Part shown: one piece after another, positions 43,620 to 53,634 of the stretch | Layout of the letters: every line of letters begins with the position of its first letter | Numbering within the stretch: the first letter of the stretch is position 1 | Assembly: GCA_022843945.1 (NCBI GenBank) | Contig: JALHMR010000004.1 | Coordinates: 180,775 to 244,774 of the forward strand | Direction: 5' to 3' | Length of the DNA stretch: 64,000 nucleotides | From: Rhodospirillaceae bacterium | GTDB lineage: Bacteria > Pseudomonadota > Alphaproteobacteria > CACIAM-22H2 | Notes under the pieces: generated by a model | Databases searched by the model: none | What the model was told of the DNA's origin: nothing | Seen by the model: only the letters and a program-made list of their open reading frames with translations | Made by a program: the position numbers and the translations under genes

Positions 43620-44661
43620 CGCGCTTCGCTTTTTTCGCAGGTGCCAGCGCGAAGGCCGGCACCTGGAAGCGGCGGCGGTAGGCGCCCGGCGCCAGCCCGG
43701 TCAGCCGCTTGAACAGCCGCCGGAAGAAGGCGGGATCCGCGTAGCCGACCTTCCAGCTGATCTCGTCGACCGGCGCCTCGGTCCGCTCCAGCCGGCGCTT
43801 GGCGTCCTCGATCCGCAGCCGCTGCACATAGTCGATCGGCGCATGGCCCGTCGCCTCGGTGAAGCGCCGCTTGAAGGTGCGCTCGGCCATGCCGGAGCGG
43901 CGCACCATCTCCTCGACCGGGCTCCCCACGGAGAAATGCGTGCCCAGCCAGCCTTGCGCGTCCGCCACCGCGGCGTCGCCGCGGCCCTTGCGGCCCTCGA
44001 ACACGATATACGGGGCCAGTCCGTCATGGTGCCATTGCAGGGCGAAGAAGCGGGCGATGGCCTGCGCCGCCGTGGCGCCGACGTAGCGCACGATCAGGTA
44101 GAGGACCAGGTCATGCCAGCTGGTCGAGGCGCCGGAGCTGACCAGCTCCTCGCGCTCGCCGGCGACCACCAGCACGCGCTCCGGCTGCAGGGGAACCTTG
44201 GGGAAGGCCCGGGCGAAATGCTGCGCATAACCCCAGTGAACCGTCGTCGGCTGCCCGTCTAAGGTGCCGGCCTCGGCCAGGAGGAAGGCGCCCGAGCAGG
44301 CGGAGCAGAGCAGTGCGCCCTGCGCGTGCATGCGCGCCGTCCAACGGGCGAGCTCCGGGTAGCGGCCGGTCTTCCAGCCGGCATCCGGCACCACGACGGA
44401 CGGCACGATGACGATGTCGGTCTTCTTCACCGCGGCGACGGTGCGACCGACGTCCACCGACAGGCCGTTGGCCAGGCGCAGGCGTCCGCGCATGGCCCCC
44501 ACGATCTCGACCGTGAAGGGTGCCACGCTGGGCAGGGCCGGGTCCTTGCCGGCCAGGGCCGAGAAGAACGCCAGCACGTCGTGAATTCCCAGGAGCGTCG
44601 ACATCGAGGCTTCTGGAATCGCCACGAGGCTGACATGCAGCGGCCGGATCTGTCCCTTCAT
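43609..44661 (-). CDS. GATase1-like AraC family regulator
   Basis: A 350-residue regulator with an N-terminal DJ-1/PfpI fold (about 5-190; ALLCSACSGAFLLAEAGTLD has the nucleophile-elbow Cys region and HWGYAQHFARAFP follows) and a C-terminal double helix-turn-helix AraC domain (about 240-335: GMAERTFKRRFTEATGHAPI). Proteins of this class, such as GlxA and CdhR, often respond to quaternary amines or aldehydes. The start at 44661 has AAAGG upstream; the frame extends to 44706 without a good site. It is divergent from the methyltransferase gene and converges on the sugar permease. Target unknown, but either neighbour is possible. Confidence 0.88.
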   Translation of the reverse strand: MKGQIRPLHVSLVAIPEASMSTLLGIHDVLAFFSALAGKDPALPSVAPFTVEIVGAMRGRLRLANGLSVDVGRTVAAVKKTDIVIVPSVVVPDAGWKTGRYPELARWTARMHAQGALLCSACSGAFLLAEAGTLDGQPTTVHWGYAQHFARAFPKVPLQPERVLVVAGEREELVSSGASTSWHDLVLYLIVRYVGATAAQAIARFFALQWHHDGLAPYIVFEGRKGRGDAAVADAQGWLGTHFSVGSPVEEMVRRSGMAERTFKRRFTEATGHAPIDYVQRLRIEDAKRRLERTEAPVDEISWKVGYADPAFFRRLFKRLTGLAPGAYRRRFQVPAFALAPAKKAKRAIP

Positions 44662-44782
44662 GGGTGCCTTTTGGCACGAACGGACCGTTGCTGGCCAGTT
44701 CCGCACTCACCTCAGAGGGCGCCCACCGGCATTGTCCGCCCCTCTGAAGCCGGCGCGGCCGGCCAGCCTGGAAGGAACGACA

Positions 44783-45843
44783 ATGGCAATCGATCAGCAG
44801 AAACTCGACGCCCTGGTGGGGCGCCTCTTCAACGACCTCTCGGCCGGCTACGGCGGCGTGATGGTCAGCCTCGGCGACAAGCTCGGTCTCTACAAGGCGA
44901 TGCAGGGCGCAGGGCCCCTGAGCTCGCAGGAGGTCGCCCGGCGCAGCGGCTGCGCCGAGCGCTACGTGCGCGAATGGCTCAACGCCCAGGTTACCGGCGG
45001 TTATCTCGACTACCACGCCGCTTCGGGGACCTACGAGCTGACGGCCGAGCAGGCCGCCATCGTGGCCGACGACACCAGCCCGGTTTTCCTGCCTCACGCC
45101 TGGCAGTGCGTGGCCTCGATGTGGGCCGACGAGCAGAAGACCTTGGATGCCTTCAAGACCGGCAAGGGCGTGAGCTGGGGCGAGCATGACCAGCGGCTGT
45201 TCTGTGGCGTGGCGGCCTTCTATCGCAACGCCTACAGCGCCAGCCTGGTCAGCGACTGGCTGCCGTCGCTGGACGGCGTCCTGCCGAAGCTCGCGCGGGG
45301 GGCGCGCGTGGCCGATGTCGGCTGCGGTCATGGTCATTCGACCATCCTGATGGCCAAGGCCTTTCCGAAGAGCCAGTTCTGGGGCTTCGACGTCCACGAA
45401 GGCTCGATCATCGCCGCGCGCGAGCACGCCAGGCAGGCTGGTGTGGCCGATCGCGTGACCTTCGAAGTGACCAAGGCCGACGATTACGCCAAGCGCGATT
45501 ACGATCTGATCTGCTTCTTCGACTGTCTGCACGACATGGGCCGGCCGGTCGACGCGGCCCGGCACGCGGCGGCGACCCTGGCCAAGGACGGCACGGTGAT
45601 GCTGGTCGAGCCTTTCGCCAACGATAAGGTGGAGGAGAACATCAACCCGGTCGGCCGCCTCTACTACGCCGCCTCGACCACGATGTGCACCGCCCATGCG
45701 ATCTCCGAGCAGGGCACGCATGCGCTGGGCGCTCAGGCGGGCCCGCGGCAGCTCAACGAGGTCCTGCGCGCGGCGGGTTTCAACAAAGTGCGGACGGCGA
45801 AGCAGACGCCGTTCAATCTCGTCCTCGAGGCGCGTCGAGCGGC

Positions 45844-45847
<4 letters not shown>
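44783..45847 (+). CDS. class I SAM-dependent methyltransferase with winged-helix N-terminus
   Basis: A 354-residue cytoplasmic protein. The N-terminal third looks like a winged helix (GLYKAMQGAGPLSSQEVARR, YVREWLNAQVTGGYLDYHAA), as in O-methyltransferase-like proteins of the Rv2258c kind; the Rossmann domain has motif I VADVGCGHGHSTILMAKAFP and a catalytic-region DLICFFDCLHDMG. It should methylate a small molecule. GGAAGGAACGACA precedes the ATG at 44783. The gene is divergent from the AraC-type regulator, which may control it. The final four bases overlap the opposing MFS gene. Substrate unknown. Confidence 0.87.
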
Positions 45848-47049
<1,202 letters not shown>

Positions 47050-47051
47050 GC

Positions 47052-47804
47052 TTAGCGGCCGGCCGAGACGTCGTAGACCGCCGCCGTCACGTAGGACGCC
47101 TCGTCCGACAGCAGCCACAGGGCCATGGTGGCAATCTCCTCCGGCTTGCCCATGCGCCCACCCAGCGGCACGGTGGCCTTGGCCGCCTTGTGCGAGGCCT
47201 CGATGCCGCCGGTCGCCGCGTCGTGGATGTCGCTCTCGACCAGGCCGGGGCGGATGCAGTTGACCCGGATGTTGAGCCCGCCGACTTCCTTGGCGAGGCC
47301 GAAGGTCAGCGAGTCGAGCGCCCCCTTGGAGGCGGCGTAGGTGACACAGCCGGCCATGCCGCCGGTGCGCGCCGCGATCGAGCCGATATTGACGATGACC
47401 CCGCCCTTGCTGGTCGGCGGCGACATGCGGCGGATGGCTTCGCGTGCGCAGATCAGCGGGCCGGTGACGTTGACCCGCAGGACGTGGCTCACGAGATCGG
47501 CACCGAGCTTGGCGGTGGAGGTCGGCTTGCCCAGGATGCCGGCATTGTTGACCAGGGCAGTGACGGGACCGAAAGCCTTGTCCATCGCCTCGAACATGGC
47601 GATGACGTCCTTCTCCTCGCCCACGTCGCCCTGGATGGCGATGGCCTTGCCGCCGGCGCGCGCGATGTCGTCCACGACTTTTTTGGCGTCATCGGCGCTG
47701 CGCGAATAGTTGACGCCGACCTTGTAGCCGCGCTGGCCCGCCAGCCGCGCGATGGCCGCGCCGATGCCGCGCCCCGCTCCCGTCACCAGAACCACGCCAC
47801 TCAT
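47052..47804 (-). CDS. SDR family oxidoreductase
   Basis: A 250-residue classical short-chain dehydrogenase. Cofactor motif VTGAGRGIGAAIA, the NAG motif in LVNNAGILGKP, catalytic Ser in NIGSIAARTG and the YAASKGALDSL Tyr-Lys pair are all present. The Tyr before the cofactor site (KVGVNYSRSADDAKK) hints at NADP preference. GGAGAA precedes the ATG at 47804. It precedes the MFS gene on the same strand by two bases, so the transporter and dehydrogenase probably act on the same compound. The substrate is not known. Confidence 0.9.
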   Translation of the reverse strand: MSGVVLVTGAGRGIGAAIARLAGQRGYKVGVNYSRSADDAKKVVDDIARAGGKAIAIQGDVGEEKDVIAMFEAMDKAFGPVTALVNNAGILGKPTSTAKLGADLVSHVLRVNVTGPLICAREAIRRMSPPTSKGGVIVNIGSIAARTGGMAGCVTYAASKGALDSLTFGLAKEVGGLNIRVNCIRPGLVESDIHDAATGGIEASHKAAKATVPLGGRMGKPEEIATMALWLLSDEASYVTAAVYDVSAGR

Positions 47805-47824
47805 GTGTTCTTCTCCAAGAAAGA

Positions 47825-47926
47825 CCTCACCCTGAGGAGCCCCGCGCCACGCGGCTTCACCCTTCGGGGCTCGCCGACGCTCGCACCACAGGGGTGAGGA
47901 ATCGCGGGGCGCCTCGAAGGGTGAGG
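47825..47926. repeat. intergenic inverted repeat with CCTCACCCT/AGGGTGAGG ends
   Basis: A 102-base G/C-rich segment that begins CCTCACCCTGAGGAGC and ends CGCCTCGAAGGGTGAGG, with internal partial repeats of CACCC and GGGTG. Repeats of this type, seen between genes in alphaproteobacteria, form long hairpins. It separates the SDR gene from the divergent DenD-like gene. Confidence 0.65.
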
Positions 47927-48001
47927 GCAATGCTCGCCTTGGTTATAGCGGGCAGGTGGGCGCATCGGCTATAGAGACGCCTCAAACAAAGCGAGGAAGC
48001 G

Positions 48002-48985
48002 ATGCAGGTCGTGGTCACCGGCGGCGCCGGGATGTTGGGCAAGAAACTGGTCAAGGCGATCCTCAAGAAGGGCACCCTGGCCGGCAAGGATGGCCTCCAG
48101 GAGAAGGTAGACAGGATCGTCGTGCTCGACGTCGTGCCGACCGCCGATCTGCCCAACGACAGCCGCATCACCTACACCCAAGGCGAGGTTTTCGACGCCG
48201 GCCTGATGAAGAAGCTGGTCACGCCGGGGACCGGCAGCGTCTTCCATTTCGCCGCCATCGTCAGCGCCGGGGCCGAAGCGGATACCGATCTCGGCTACCG
48301 GGTGAATCTTGACGGCACGCGCGTCGTGCTCGACGCTTGCCGGGCACTGGGCACTACCCCGCGCGTAGTCTTCACCTCGTCGGTCGCGGTCTACGGCGGC
48401 GACATGCCGTCGGTGATCCCCGACGATTTCCCGCTGCGCCCGCAGACCTCCTACGGCAGCCAGAAGGCGATGGGCGAGCTGCTGCTCAACGACTACACGC
48501 GCAAGGGCTTCATCGATGGCCGCGCGCTGCGTCTGCCCACGATCGTGGTCCGCCCGGGCAAGCCGAACCTCGCGGCCTCGACCTTCGCCTCGTCGATCAT
48601 CCGCGAGCCGCTCTCCGGCCAGGACGCCGTCTGCCCGGTGGACCCGAAGACCATGATGCCGCTGCTCAGTCCGCGTAAGACGGTCGAGGCCTTCCTGCGG
48701 GCCCACGACCTGCCGGGCACGAGCTGGGGCTCGAACCGCGCCCTGCACCTGCCGTCGCTCGACGTCTCGGTCAACGAGATGGCCGATGGCCTGAAGAAGC
48801 TTGCCGGCGCCGACGCCTACAAGCGCATCAAGTGGCAGGTCGAGCCGCGCATCCAGGCCATCGTCGCCACCTGGCCCGGGCGCCTGAACTCGGCGCGGGC
48901 CCGGGCCATGGGCTTCGAATCCGACGCCTCGGTCGAGGCGATCATCAACGCCTTCATCGAGGACGATCTGCGGCCGAACGTCTAG
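48002..48985 (+). CDS. denD: NAD-dependent epimerase/dehydratase-fold protein, D-erythronate dehydrogenase type
   Basis: A 327-residue extended-SDR protein. The NAD motif is VTGGAGMLGKKL; the catalytic pair is in PQTSYGSQKAMGELLLND, with Ser in FTSSVAVYGGD. The stretch LPTIVVRPGKPNLAASTFAS and VCPVDPKTMMPLLSPRKTVE match the DenD group, which oxidises D-erythronate to 2-oxo-D-erythronate in tetronate catabolism. The other genes of that pathway (DenK/OtnK kinase, OtnC aldolase) are not here, although an OtnI/Hyi-like isomerase gene is at 6438-7217. Group membership is from memory of the family pattern. Confidence 0.75.
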   Translation: MQVVVTGGAGMLGKKLVKAILKKGTLAGKDGLQEKVDRIVVLDVVPTADLPNDSRITYTQGEVFDAGLMKKLVTPGTGSVFHFAAIVSAGAEADTDLGYRVNLDGTRVVLDACRALGTTPRVVFTSSVAVYGGDMPSVIPDDFPLRPQTSYGSQKAMGELLLNDYTRKGFIDGRALRLPTIVVRPGKPNLAASTFASSIIREPLSGQDAVCPVDPKTMMPLLSPRKTVEAFLRAHDLPGTSWGSNRALHLPSLDVSVNEMADGLKKLAGADAYKRIKWQVEPRIQAIVATWPGRLNSARARAMGFESDASVEAIINAFIEDDLRPNV

Positions 48986-49779
48986 TTGGCGGGTGAATTG
49001 GCCGCCAGGCGCGGGCCAGGCGCCAGGCTGCGGCGCTCGGCCAGCTCGGCCTTGTATTGCTCGCAGCGCCGGGCGCGATAGGCCAGGTAGCGATCGCGCG
49101 AAGCGTCGTAGTCACCCTCGGCGATCTCCGCGGCTTCCAAATCCATCTGGCGGAAGGCGAGCGCTTCGACGATCAGCTCCGGGAACTGCAGGAGCGCGAC
49201 ACCGCCCAGCCCGATGAACGGCCCCAGGACGATATACGTGCCGTAGAAGACGATGGCCTGCGCCGGCAGCACGTCGAGGATGGCGTCACGCGTCGTGCGC
49301 GGCCCGATCAGTGGGATGACGATATAGGGGCCGTCGCTCACGCCCTGGGCGCAGGCGGCGAGACCCCAGTCGAGATGGCGGGCCGGCAGGCCGCGCGCTG
49401 CCGCGGCATCGAACAGGCCGGCAATGCCCAGTGTCGTGTTGAGCATGAAGCGCTTGGTGGCGTACACCACCGTATCGGCGTCGGCGGCGGTGAGGCCGGC
49501 CACCATGGTCACCGGTTCGTTGACGTAGTTGGCGAAGAGGCGGGCGGTCATCGCGGACACCGAGGGCGGCACGAGGCCCGAACTGGCGACCTCGGACATG
49601 GTGCCGAAGGTGGTCGTCACCCACTGGTTGAAACGGAAGATGTGACGATTGAAGGTCTCCAGCGTCGCGCCGCCCGGATCGGGCCTCGGGGCAGCGTCGG
49701 GCGTGTCGGCGACAACGGGCGCGCTGACGAGCAAGGCCAAGACAACGACGGCTGCGCGTAGCGAACTGGAGTCCCCCAT
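48982..49779 (-). CDS. MlaA/VacJ-like protein without lipobox (1)
   Basis: A 265-residue exported protein of the MlaA family, the outer-membrane component that removes misplaced phospholipids. Landmarks: ETFNRHIFRFNQWVTTTFG, ANYVNEPVTMVAGL, ACAQGVSDGPYIVIPLIGPR and TRDAILDVL. It has a hydrophobic signal segment but no Cys near its end (SAPVVADTPDAAP), so it is not predicted to be a lipoprotein, unlike E. coli MlaA. It is the last gene of a leftward operon with a second copy 45 bases upstream, an SDR and a secreted hydrolase. Its 3' end overlaps the opposing DenD-like gene by four bases. Confidence 0.85.
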   Translation of the reverse strand: MGDSSSLRAAVVVLALLVSAPVVADTPDAAPRPDPGGATLETFNRHIFRFNQWVTTTFGTMSEVASSGLVPPSVSAMTARLFANYVNEPVTMVAGLTAADADTVVYATKRFMLNTTLGIAGLFDAAAARGLPARHLDWGLAACAQGVSDGPYIVIPLIGPRTTRDAILDVLPAQAIVFYGTYIVLGPFIGLGGVALLQFPELIVEALAFRQMDLEAAEIAEGDYDASRDRYLAYRARRCEQYKAELAERRSLAPGPRLAANSPAN

Positions 49780-49824
49780 CGGTCGAAGGGTATCCGATGC
49801 CCGAGTGGCGCGCCACTCAGAGGA

Positions 49825-50559
49825 TCAGGGTGCACCGCTACCCATCGTACCGCGGTAGCGCTCGCAGCGCGTCCGCCGGCGGTCCAAGTAGGCGAGGCGC
49901 CTCTCCTCGTAGGTGTCGCCGGTCAGGGCGATCGTCTCCGGGTCCAGCTGGCGGAAGGCGATGGTACGGCCGACGACCTGACCCGCACCCAGGACGCTCC
50001 AGGCGGCAATGGCGGGCACCTCTCCCAGAACGAAGTACGGCACATAGAAGAACATCACGCTGGTGAACAGTCCGTCGGCGAGGCCGTCACGCAAGGTGCG
50101 CGGGCCGATGAACGGCACCACTACGACCGGTCCTTCGGGCACGCCGCGGGCGCACAGCGCCACGCCGAGGTCGAGATGGTCCGCCGGCCGGCCGCGCTCG
50201 GCTGCCACGTCATGGATGCCGGCGAGGCCCAGCGTGCTGTTGAGGGCGAAACGCTGAGCGGCGTTGGTGGCGCGGACCTCGTCGCCGGCGACCAGTCCGG
50301 CGAGGGCGGTTGCCGGCTCATTGACCAGATTGGCCAGTGCGTTGGCGAAGGCTTGGCCTGCGGCCGGCGATATCAGGCCGTCGACGGTCCAGGAAGCGGG
50401 CGAGCCGAAACGCTCGACCGCCCAGTCGTTGAAGGTGTTGATCTTGCGGTTGTACCAGCCGAGAAAGGCGGATTCGTCCGCCGGCGTCTGGGCCTGGGCG
50501 GGCGCCGCGAGCAGCAGGAGCAGCAGCGCGCTGCCGAGGATGCGGCGCCGGCGCGCCAT
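49825..50559 (-). CDS. MlaA/VacJ-like protein without lipobox (2)
   Basis: A 244-residue paralogue of the gene downstream. The same segments are present: LGWYNRKINTFNDWAVERFG, LANLVNEPATALAGL, ALCARGVPEGPVVVVPFIGP and RTLRDGLADGL. The signal peptide (ILGSALLLLLLAAPAQA) ends in an AQAQ cleavage site with no Cys, so it too lacks a lipobox. The ATG at 50559 is two bases after the SDR stop. No Mla ABC genes (mlaB-F) lie nearby, so the pair may serve another transporter or another membrane role. Confidence 0.85.
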   Translation of the reverse strand: MARRRRILGSALLLLLLAAPAQAQTPADESAFLGWYNRKINTFNDWAVERFGSPASWTVDGLISPAAGQAFANALANLVNEPATALAGLVAGDEVRATNAAQRFALNSTLGLAGIHDVAAERGRPADHLDLGVALCARGVPEGPVVVVPFIGPRTLRDGLADGLFTSVMFFYVPYFVLGEVPAIAAWSVLGAGQVVGRTIAFRQLDPETIALTGDTYEERRLAYLDRRRTRCERYRGTMGSGAP

Positions 50560-50561
50560 TG

Positions 50562-51335
50562 TCACATCAGTGCCGCGGTCATGCCGCCATCGACCACCAG
50601 CGTGTGGCCGGTGACGTAGGAGGCGCCCGGCGAGGCGAGGAACACGACCGCGCCGCCGAGCTCGTCCGGCTGGGCCCAGCGGCCCATGGGCGTGCGCTTC
50701 GACGTGCCCTCGTAGAACTCCTTGTTGGCCTTGAGCGGCGCGTTGAGCTCGGTGTCGAAGAAGCCGGGGGCGATGGCGTTGACCGTCACGCCGGTCTTGG
50801 CGAGCTCGACGCCCATCTGGCGGGTCAGCGAGTCGAGCCCCGCCTTGGCGGCGCAGTAGGCGGCGATGTTGGGCCGACTCACGATGCCCATAATCGAGGT
50901 CGTGTTGATGATCCGCCCCCAGCCGTTCTTGACCATCGGCTTCGCCGCCTCGCGCGCCATGACGAAGCACGAGGTGAGGTTGGTGGCGATCACCGTGTTG
51001 AAGTCCGCCGTGGGATATTCCAGCAGCGGCTGGCGGATGTTGATGCCGGCATTGGCGATCAGGATGTCTAATTTTCCGCCATTGTCCTTGGCGACCTTCT
51101 CGATGCCGGCCTTGGCGGCGGCTTCGTCGGTGACGTCGAAGGCTATTTGCTCGACGGCGATGCCGGCGGCCTTGAGTTCCTCCTGCTTGGCGGCGAGTGC
51201 CTTGGTGTCGCGGCCGTGCAGGTAGACCTTGGCGCCGGCCTGGCCCAGCGCCTTGGCCATGGCGAAGCCGAGGCCGCGCGACGAGCCGGTAACCAGCGCG
51301 ACGCGGCCTTTGAGGGAAAACAGTTCGGACGACAT
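50562..51335 (-). CDS. SDR family oxidoreductase (gluconate-5-dehydrogenase-like)
   Basis: A 257-residue classical SDR. VTGSSRGLGFAMAKALG is the cofactor motif; IANAGINIRQPLLEYPTADF, TTSIMGIVSRPN and the catalytic YCAAKAGLDSL follow in order. The sequence around INIRQP and the PGFFDTELN segment resemble gluconate 5-dehydrogenase and 3-oxoacyl reductase members. It lies 7 bases after the hydrolase gene and two bases before the MlaA-like gene. An SDR in an envelope-lipid operon may work on a lipid or sugar; not proven. Confidence 0.88.
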   Translation of the reverse strand: MSSELFSLKGRVALVTGSSRGLGFAMAKALGQAGAKVYLHGRDTKALAAKQEELKAAGIAVEQIAFDVTDEAAAKAGIEKVAKDNGGKLDILIANAGINIRQPLLEYPTADFNTVIATNLTSCFVMAREAAKPMVKNGWGRIINTTSIMGIVSRPNIAAYCAAKAGLDSLTRQMGVELAKTGVTVNAIAPGFFDTELNAPLKANKEFYEGTSKRTPMGRWAQPDELGGAVVFLASPGASYVTGHTLVVDGGMTAALM

Positions 51336-51342
51336 GAGACCT

Positions 51343-52536
51343 CTAGTTGGCTAGGAAACGACGCAACGGCTCGCCGACCGTGCCGATGGCGAACAGGCCG
51401 TCAAGATGGCCGCGATCGCCGCCGATCTCGATGACCTCGGCGGACTTGCCCTGCTTCTTCAGGATCTCGACCGCCTTGTGCGCGTAGCCGGGCGCGATCA
51501 GCAGGTCGCCCTTGGCCGGCAGGAACAGCGTCTTGGCCCTGATCTTGGCCAGGCCCTCCTCCAGCGACGCCATGTGACCGGCGACGAACAGGTGGTTGGC
51601 CTTGACGAGATAGAGGAACGAGTTGGCGTCGGACGCCCGGGCGCGCGCGTTGCCGGCGTTATCGAGCACCTGCTGGATCTGGTACTTGTTCTCGAAAGCC
51701 GCGGCGGGGTCCTTGGCGGCGTCGGCCCATTTGCGGCCGAAGGCCTTGTCGGCCCAGTCCCAGTGCTGCGCATCGAGCGTCACCAGCTTGAGGGCGAGCG
51801 CCAGGCCCGCCGTGGGCTCCGCCTTGCCGTAGTAGTCGCCGTTGCTCCAGTTGGGATCCATCAGGATCGGGTCGGCCCAGAGGTGGAGCTTGCCGATGAC
51901 CCAGGCACTGGCCTCGCCCGCACCCAGGACGGGCACCAGGCGGTCGACGAAGTCGGGATAGGCCGAGGCCCATTCGATCGACTGCAGGGCGCCCATCGAG
52001 GCGCCGACGGCAGCGTGCACCTTGCGCACGCCCAGCGAGTCCAGGAGCGCCTTCTGCACGTTGACGAAGTCGCGGAAGGTGACGATGGGGAAGCTCATGC
52101 CGTAGGGCTTGCCGGTCTCGGGATTGATCGTGGCCGGGCCGGTGGTGGTGGTGTTGGGATCCTTGGTGTTCAGGTTGACCAGGGAATCCACGCTGACCAC
52201 GTAGAACTTGTCGGTATCGATCGGCTTGCCCGGCCCGATGATGGCGTTCCAGTAGCCCGGGGCTGCATCCTCGGCTTTGTACTTGCCGGCGGCATGCGAG
52301 TTGCCGGTGAAGAAATGCGGCACGATGATGACGTTGTCGCGGGTCGCGTTGAGCGTACCGTAGGCTTCCCAGCCGACCTTCACGTCGCGGATCGTCTTGC
52401 CGCCCGCCGTGGTGTAGCTGGGCATCGAGAAGACCTTCTTCTCCACCAGGCCAACGTCCTGCGCGAAAGCCGAGGGCAGGGCGATCAGCAGCGCGGCGGC
52501 GGTGAGGGCGCCGCGCCGGAGAGAGCAGGCGAGCAT
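51343..52536 (-). CDS. secreted alpha/beta hydrolase, homoserine O-acetyltransferase-like
   Basis: A 397-residue protein of the MetX superfamily fold: DNVIIVPHFFTGNSHAAGKY early, FYVVSVDSLVNLNTKDPNTT, the nucleophile elbow VGASMGALQSIEWA with Ser, and a C-terminal HLDG His site (GGDRGHLDGLFAIG). A signal peptide (LTAAALLIALPSAFA) is clear, which metabolic MetX lacks, so it should act in the periplasm as an esterase or acyltransferase rather than in methionine synthesis. GGGAGG is 6-7 bases before the ATG at 52536. It leads the leftward operon with an SDR and two MlaA-like genes. Substrate unknown. Confidence 0.82.
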   Translation of the reverse strand: MLACSLRRGALTAAALLIALPSAFAQDVGLVEKKVFSMPSYTTAGGKTIRDVKVGWEAYGTLNATRDNVIIVPHFFTGNSHAAGKYKAEDAAPGYWNAIIGPGKPIDTDKFYVVSVDSLVNLNTKDPNTTTTGPATINPETGKPYGMSFPIVTFRDFVNVQKALLDSLGVRKVHAAVGASMGALQSIEWASAYPDFVDRLVPVLGAGEASAWVIGKLHLWADPILMDPNWSNGDYYGKAEPTAGLALALKLVTLDAQHWDWADKAFGRKWADAAKDPAAAFENKYQIQQVLDNAGNARARASDANSFLYLVKANHLFVAGHMASLEEGLAKIRAKTLFLPAKGDLLIAPGYAHKAVEILKKQGKSAEVIEIGGDRGHLDGLFAIGTVGEPLRRFLAN

Positions 52537-52608
52537 GGAAGAGCCTCCCGAAGGGATTGTCGTTGTGCCAAGGTTACGGCGTTTCGCCCCCGAAATGAAG
52601 CCGCGTTC

Positions 52609-53214
52609 ATGCCGCATCCCAACCGGGTAAATCCCTTCGGCGACCTGTTCGCCACGCCGGCGCGCGGCACGCTGACCGGCAATCGCGGCTGCCTGCATAA
52701 CGAGCAGCAGGAGATCCGCCGGCGCTGGACGACGCGGGCCTGGATCGCCTGCCGGCTCGAATTCCGGGGCCGCCACCGCGCGATCATGCCGCCCGGTCGC
52801 TGGACGGCGCTGTTCTTCCTCGATGAGGCGACCGCCTTTGCCGCCGGCCACCGGCCCTGCGGCGAATGCCGGAGTGCGGACTACCGGCGCTTCAAGCTTG
52901 CCTGGTGCACGGGGAACGACGGCGATGTGGCGGCGCCCGTGGGGCTGATCGACGCGCGGCTGCATGCGGAGCGCATCGCCCGGCCGCGCTCGACCTGGAA
53001 GGCGGCGCTGGACGAGCTGCCGGACGGGACGATGTGGCTGGAGGGAAACGACGTCTGGGCGGTGGCCGGCCGCCAGATCGCCCGCTGGACGCCGGCGGGC
53101 TATCGCGATCCGTGTGCCCGGCCGGCGGGGGGCCAGGTCAGCGTGCTGACGCCGCCGTCGATGGTGGCCGCCTTCGCCGCCGGCTACCGGCCGGCGCTGC
53201 ATTCAAGCTGGTAG
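52609..53214 (+). CDS. conserved hypothetical protein with HxxCGxC element
   Basis: A 201-residue soluble protein. Features: MPHPNRVNPFGDLFATPARG at the start, RGRHRAIMPPGRWTALFFLD in the middle (read from GRHRAIM), and AGHRPCGECRSADYRRFKLA, a His/Cys cluster like a half zinc site. No signal or membrane segment is visible. I recall proteins of this pattern in other alphaproteobacteria, without a named function. It is divergent from the secreted hydrolase gene with a 72-base spacer, and its end is five bases from the convergent TfoX_C gene. Nuclease- or DNA-related roles are possible but not supported. Confidence 0.65.
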   Translation: MPHPNRVNPFGDLFATPARGTLTGNRGCLHNEQQEIRRRWTTRAWIACRLEFRGRHRAIMPPGRWTALFFLDEATAFAAGHRPCGECRSADYRRFKLAWCTGNDGDVAAPVGLIDARLHAERIARPRSTWKAALDELPDGTMWLEGNDVWAVAGRQIARWTPAGYRDPCARPAGGQVSVLTPPSMVAAFAAGYRPALHSSW

Positions 53215-53219
53215 AGGCC

Positions 53220-53558
53220 TCAGGCCTTCTTGGCGGGCTTCTTCGGCGTTGCCTTGGCTGTCGCCTTGGCCTTCGGCTTGCTGGCTGCCGCGGCACCGTT
53301 CGGCTTAGTCAGCTCGTGGTCGAGCTTCTTCTTGAGGTCCGGCGGCAGCTGGTTCCAGGGGCAATCGTTGAGCGCCCCCGCCAGGGCCCACAGGCCGACC
53401 ACCGTATAGTGCCGCGGCCGCAGGCCCTTGAGCCGGTGATAGGCGGCGACGGCACCCAGCTCGCGCAGCGTCTTCTCGTCGTGGATGCCGACCTCCTTGA
53501 GGTCATAGGCGGTGACGTGGCCGATATTGCGCAGCTTTTCGATGGGACGGTTTTTCAC
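53220..53558 (-). CDS. TfoX C-terminal-domain protein with Lys/Ala tail
   Basis: A 112-residue protein. Residues 5-85 match the TfoX/Sxy C-terminal domain: LRNIGHVTAYDLKEVGIHDE, LRELGAVAAYHRLKGL, and LWALAGALNDCPWNQLP. The N-terminal TfoX domain is missing, and the last 27 residues are a Lys/Ala/Pro-rich basic tail, as in histone-H1-like or DNA-binding proteins. The DNA-binding tail plus helix-hairpin-like TfoX_C fold suggests a role on nucleic acids; in other bacteria TfoX regulates competence. Convergent with the 52609 gene. Confidence in the domain is good, in function low. Confidence 0.75.
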   Translation of the reverse strand: MKNRPIEKLRNIGHVTAYDLKEVGIHDEKTLRELGAVAAYHRLKGLRPRHYTVVGLWALAGALNDCPWNQLPPDLKKKLDHELTKPNGAAAASKPKAKATAKATPKKPAKKA

Positions 53559-53634
53559 GCGCGTCTGCCGGTCGCGGTCGGAACAAAGGTCATTGCGTCA
53601 ATGCTCTCGTTGAAAATGGATCGAAGGTCTCGCT

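Noticed and set aside
51343..52536. Calling the MetX-fold gene a methionine-pathway homoserine acetyltransferase
   Set aside because: The signal peptide and the operon with MlaA-like genes do not fit a cytosolic methionine enzyme, so only fold-level similarity is claimed.
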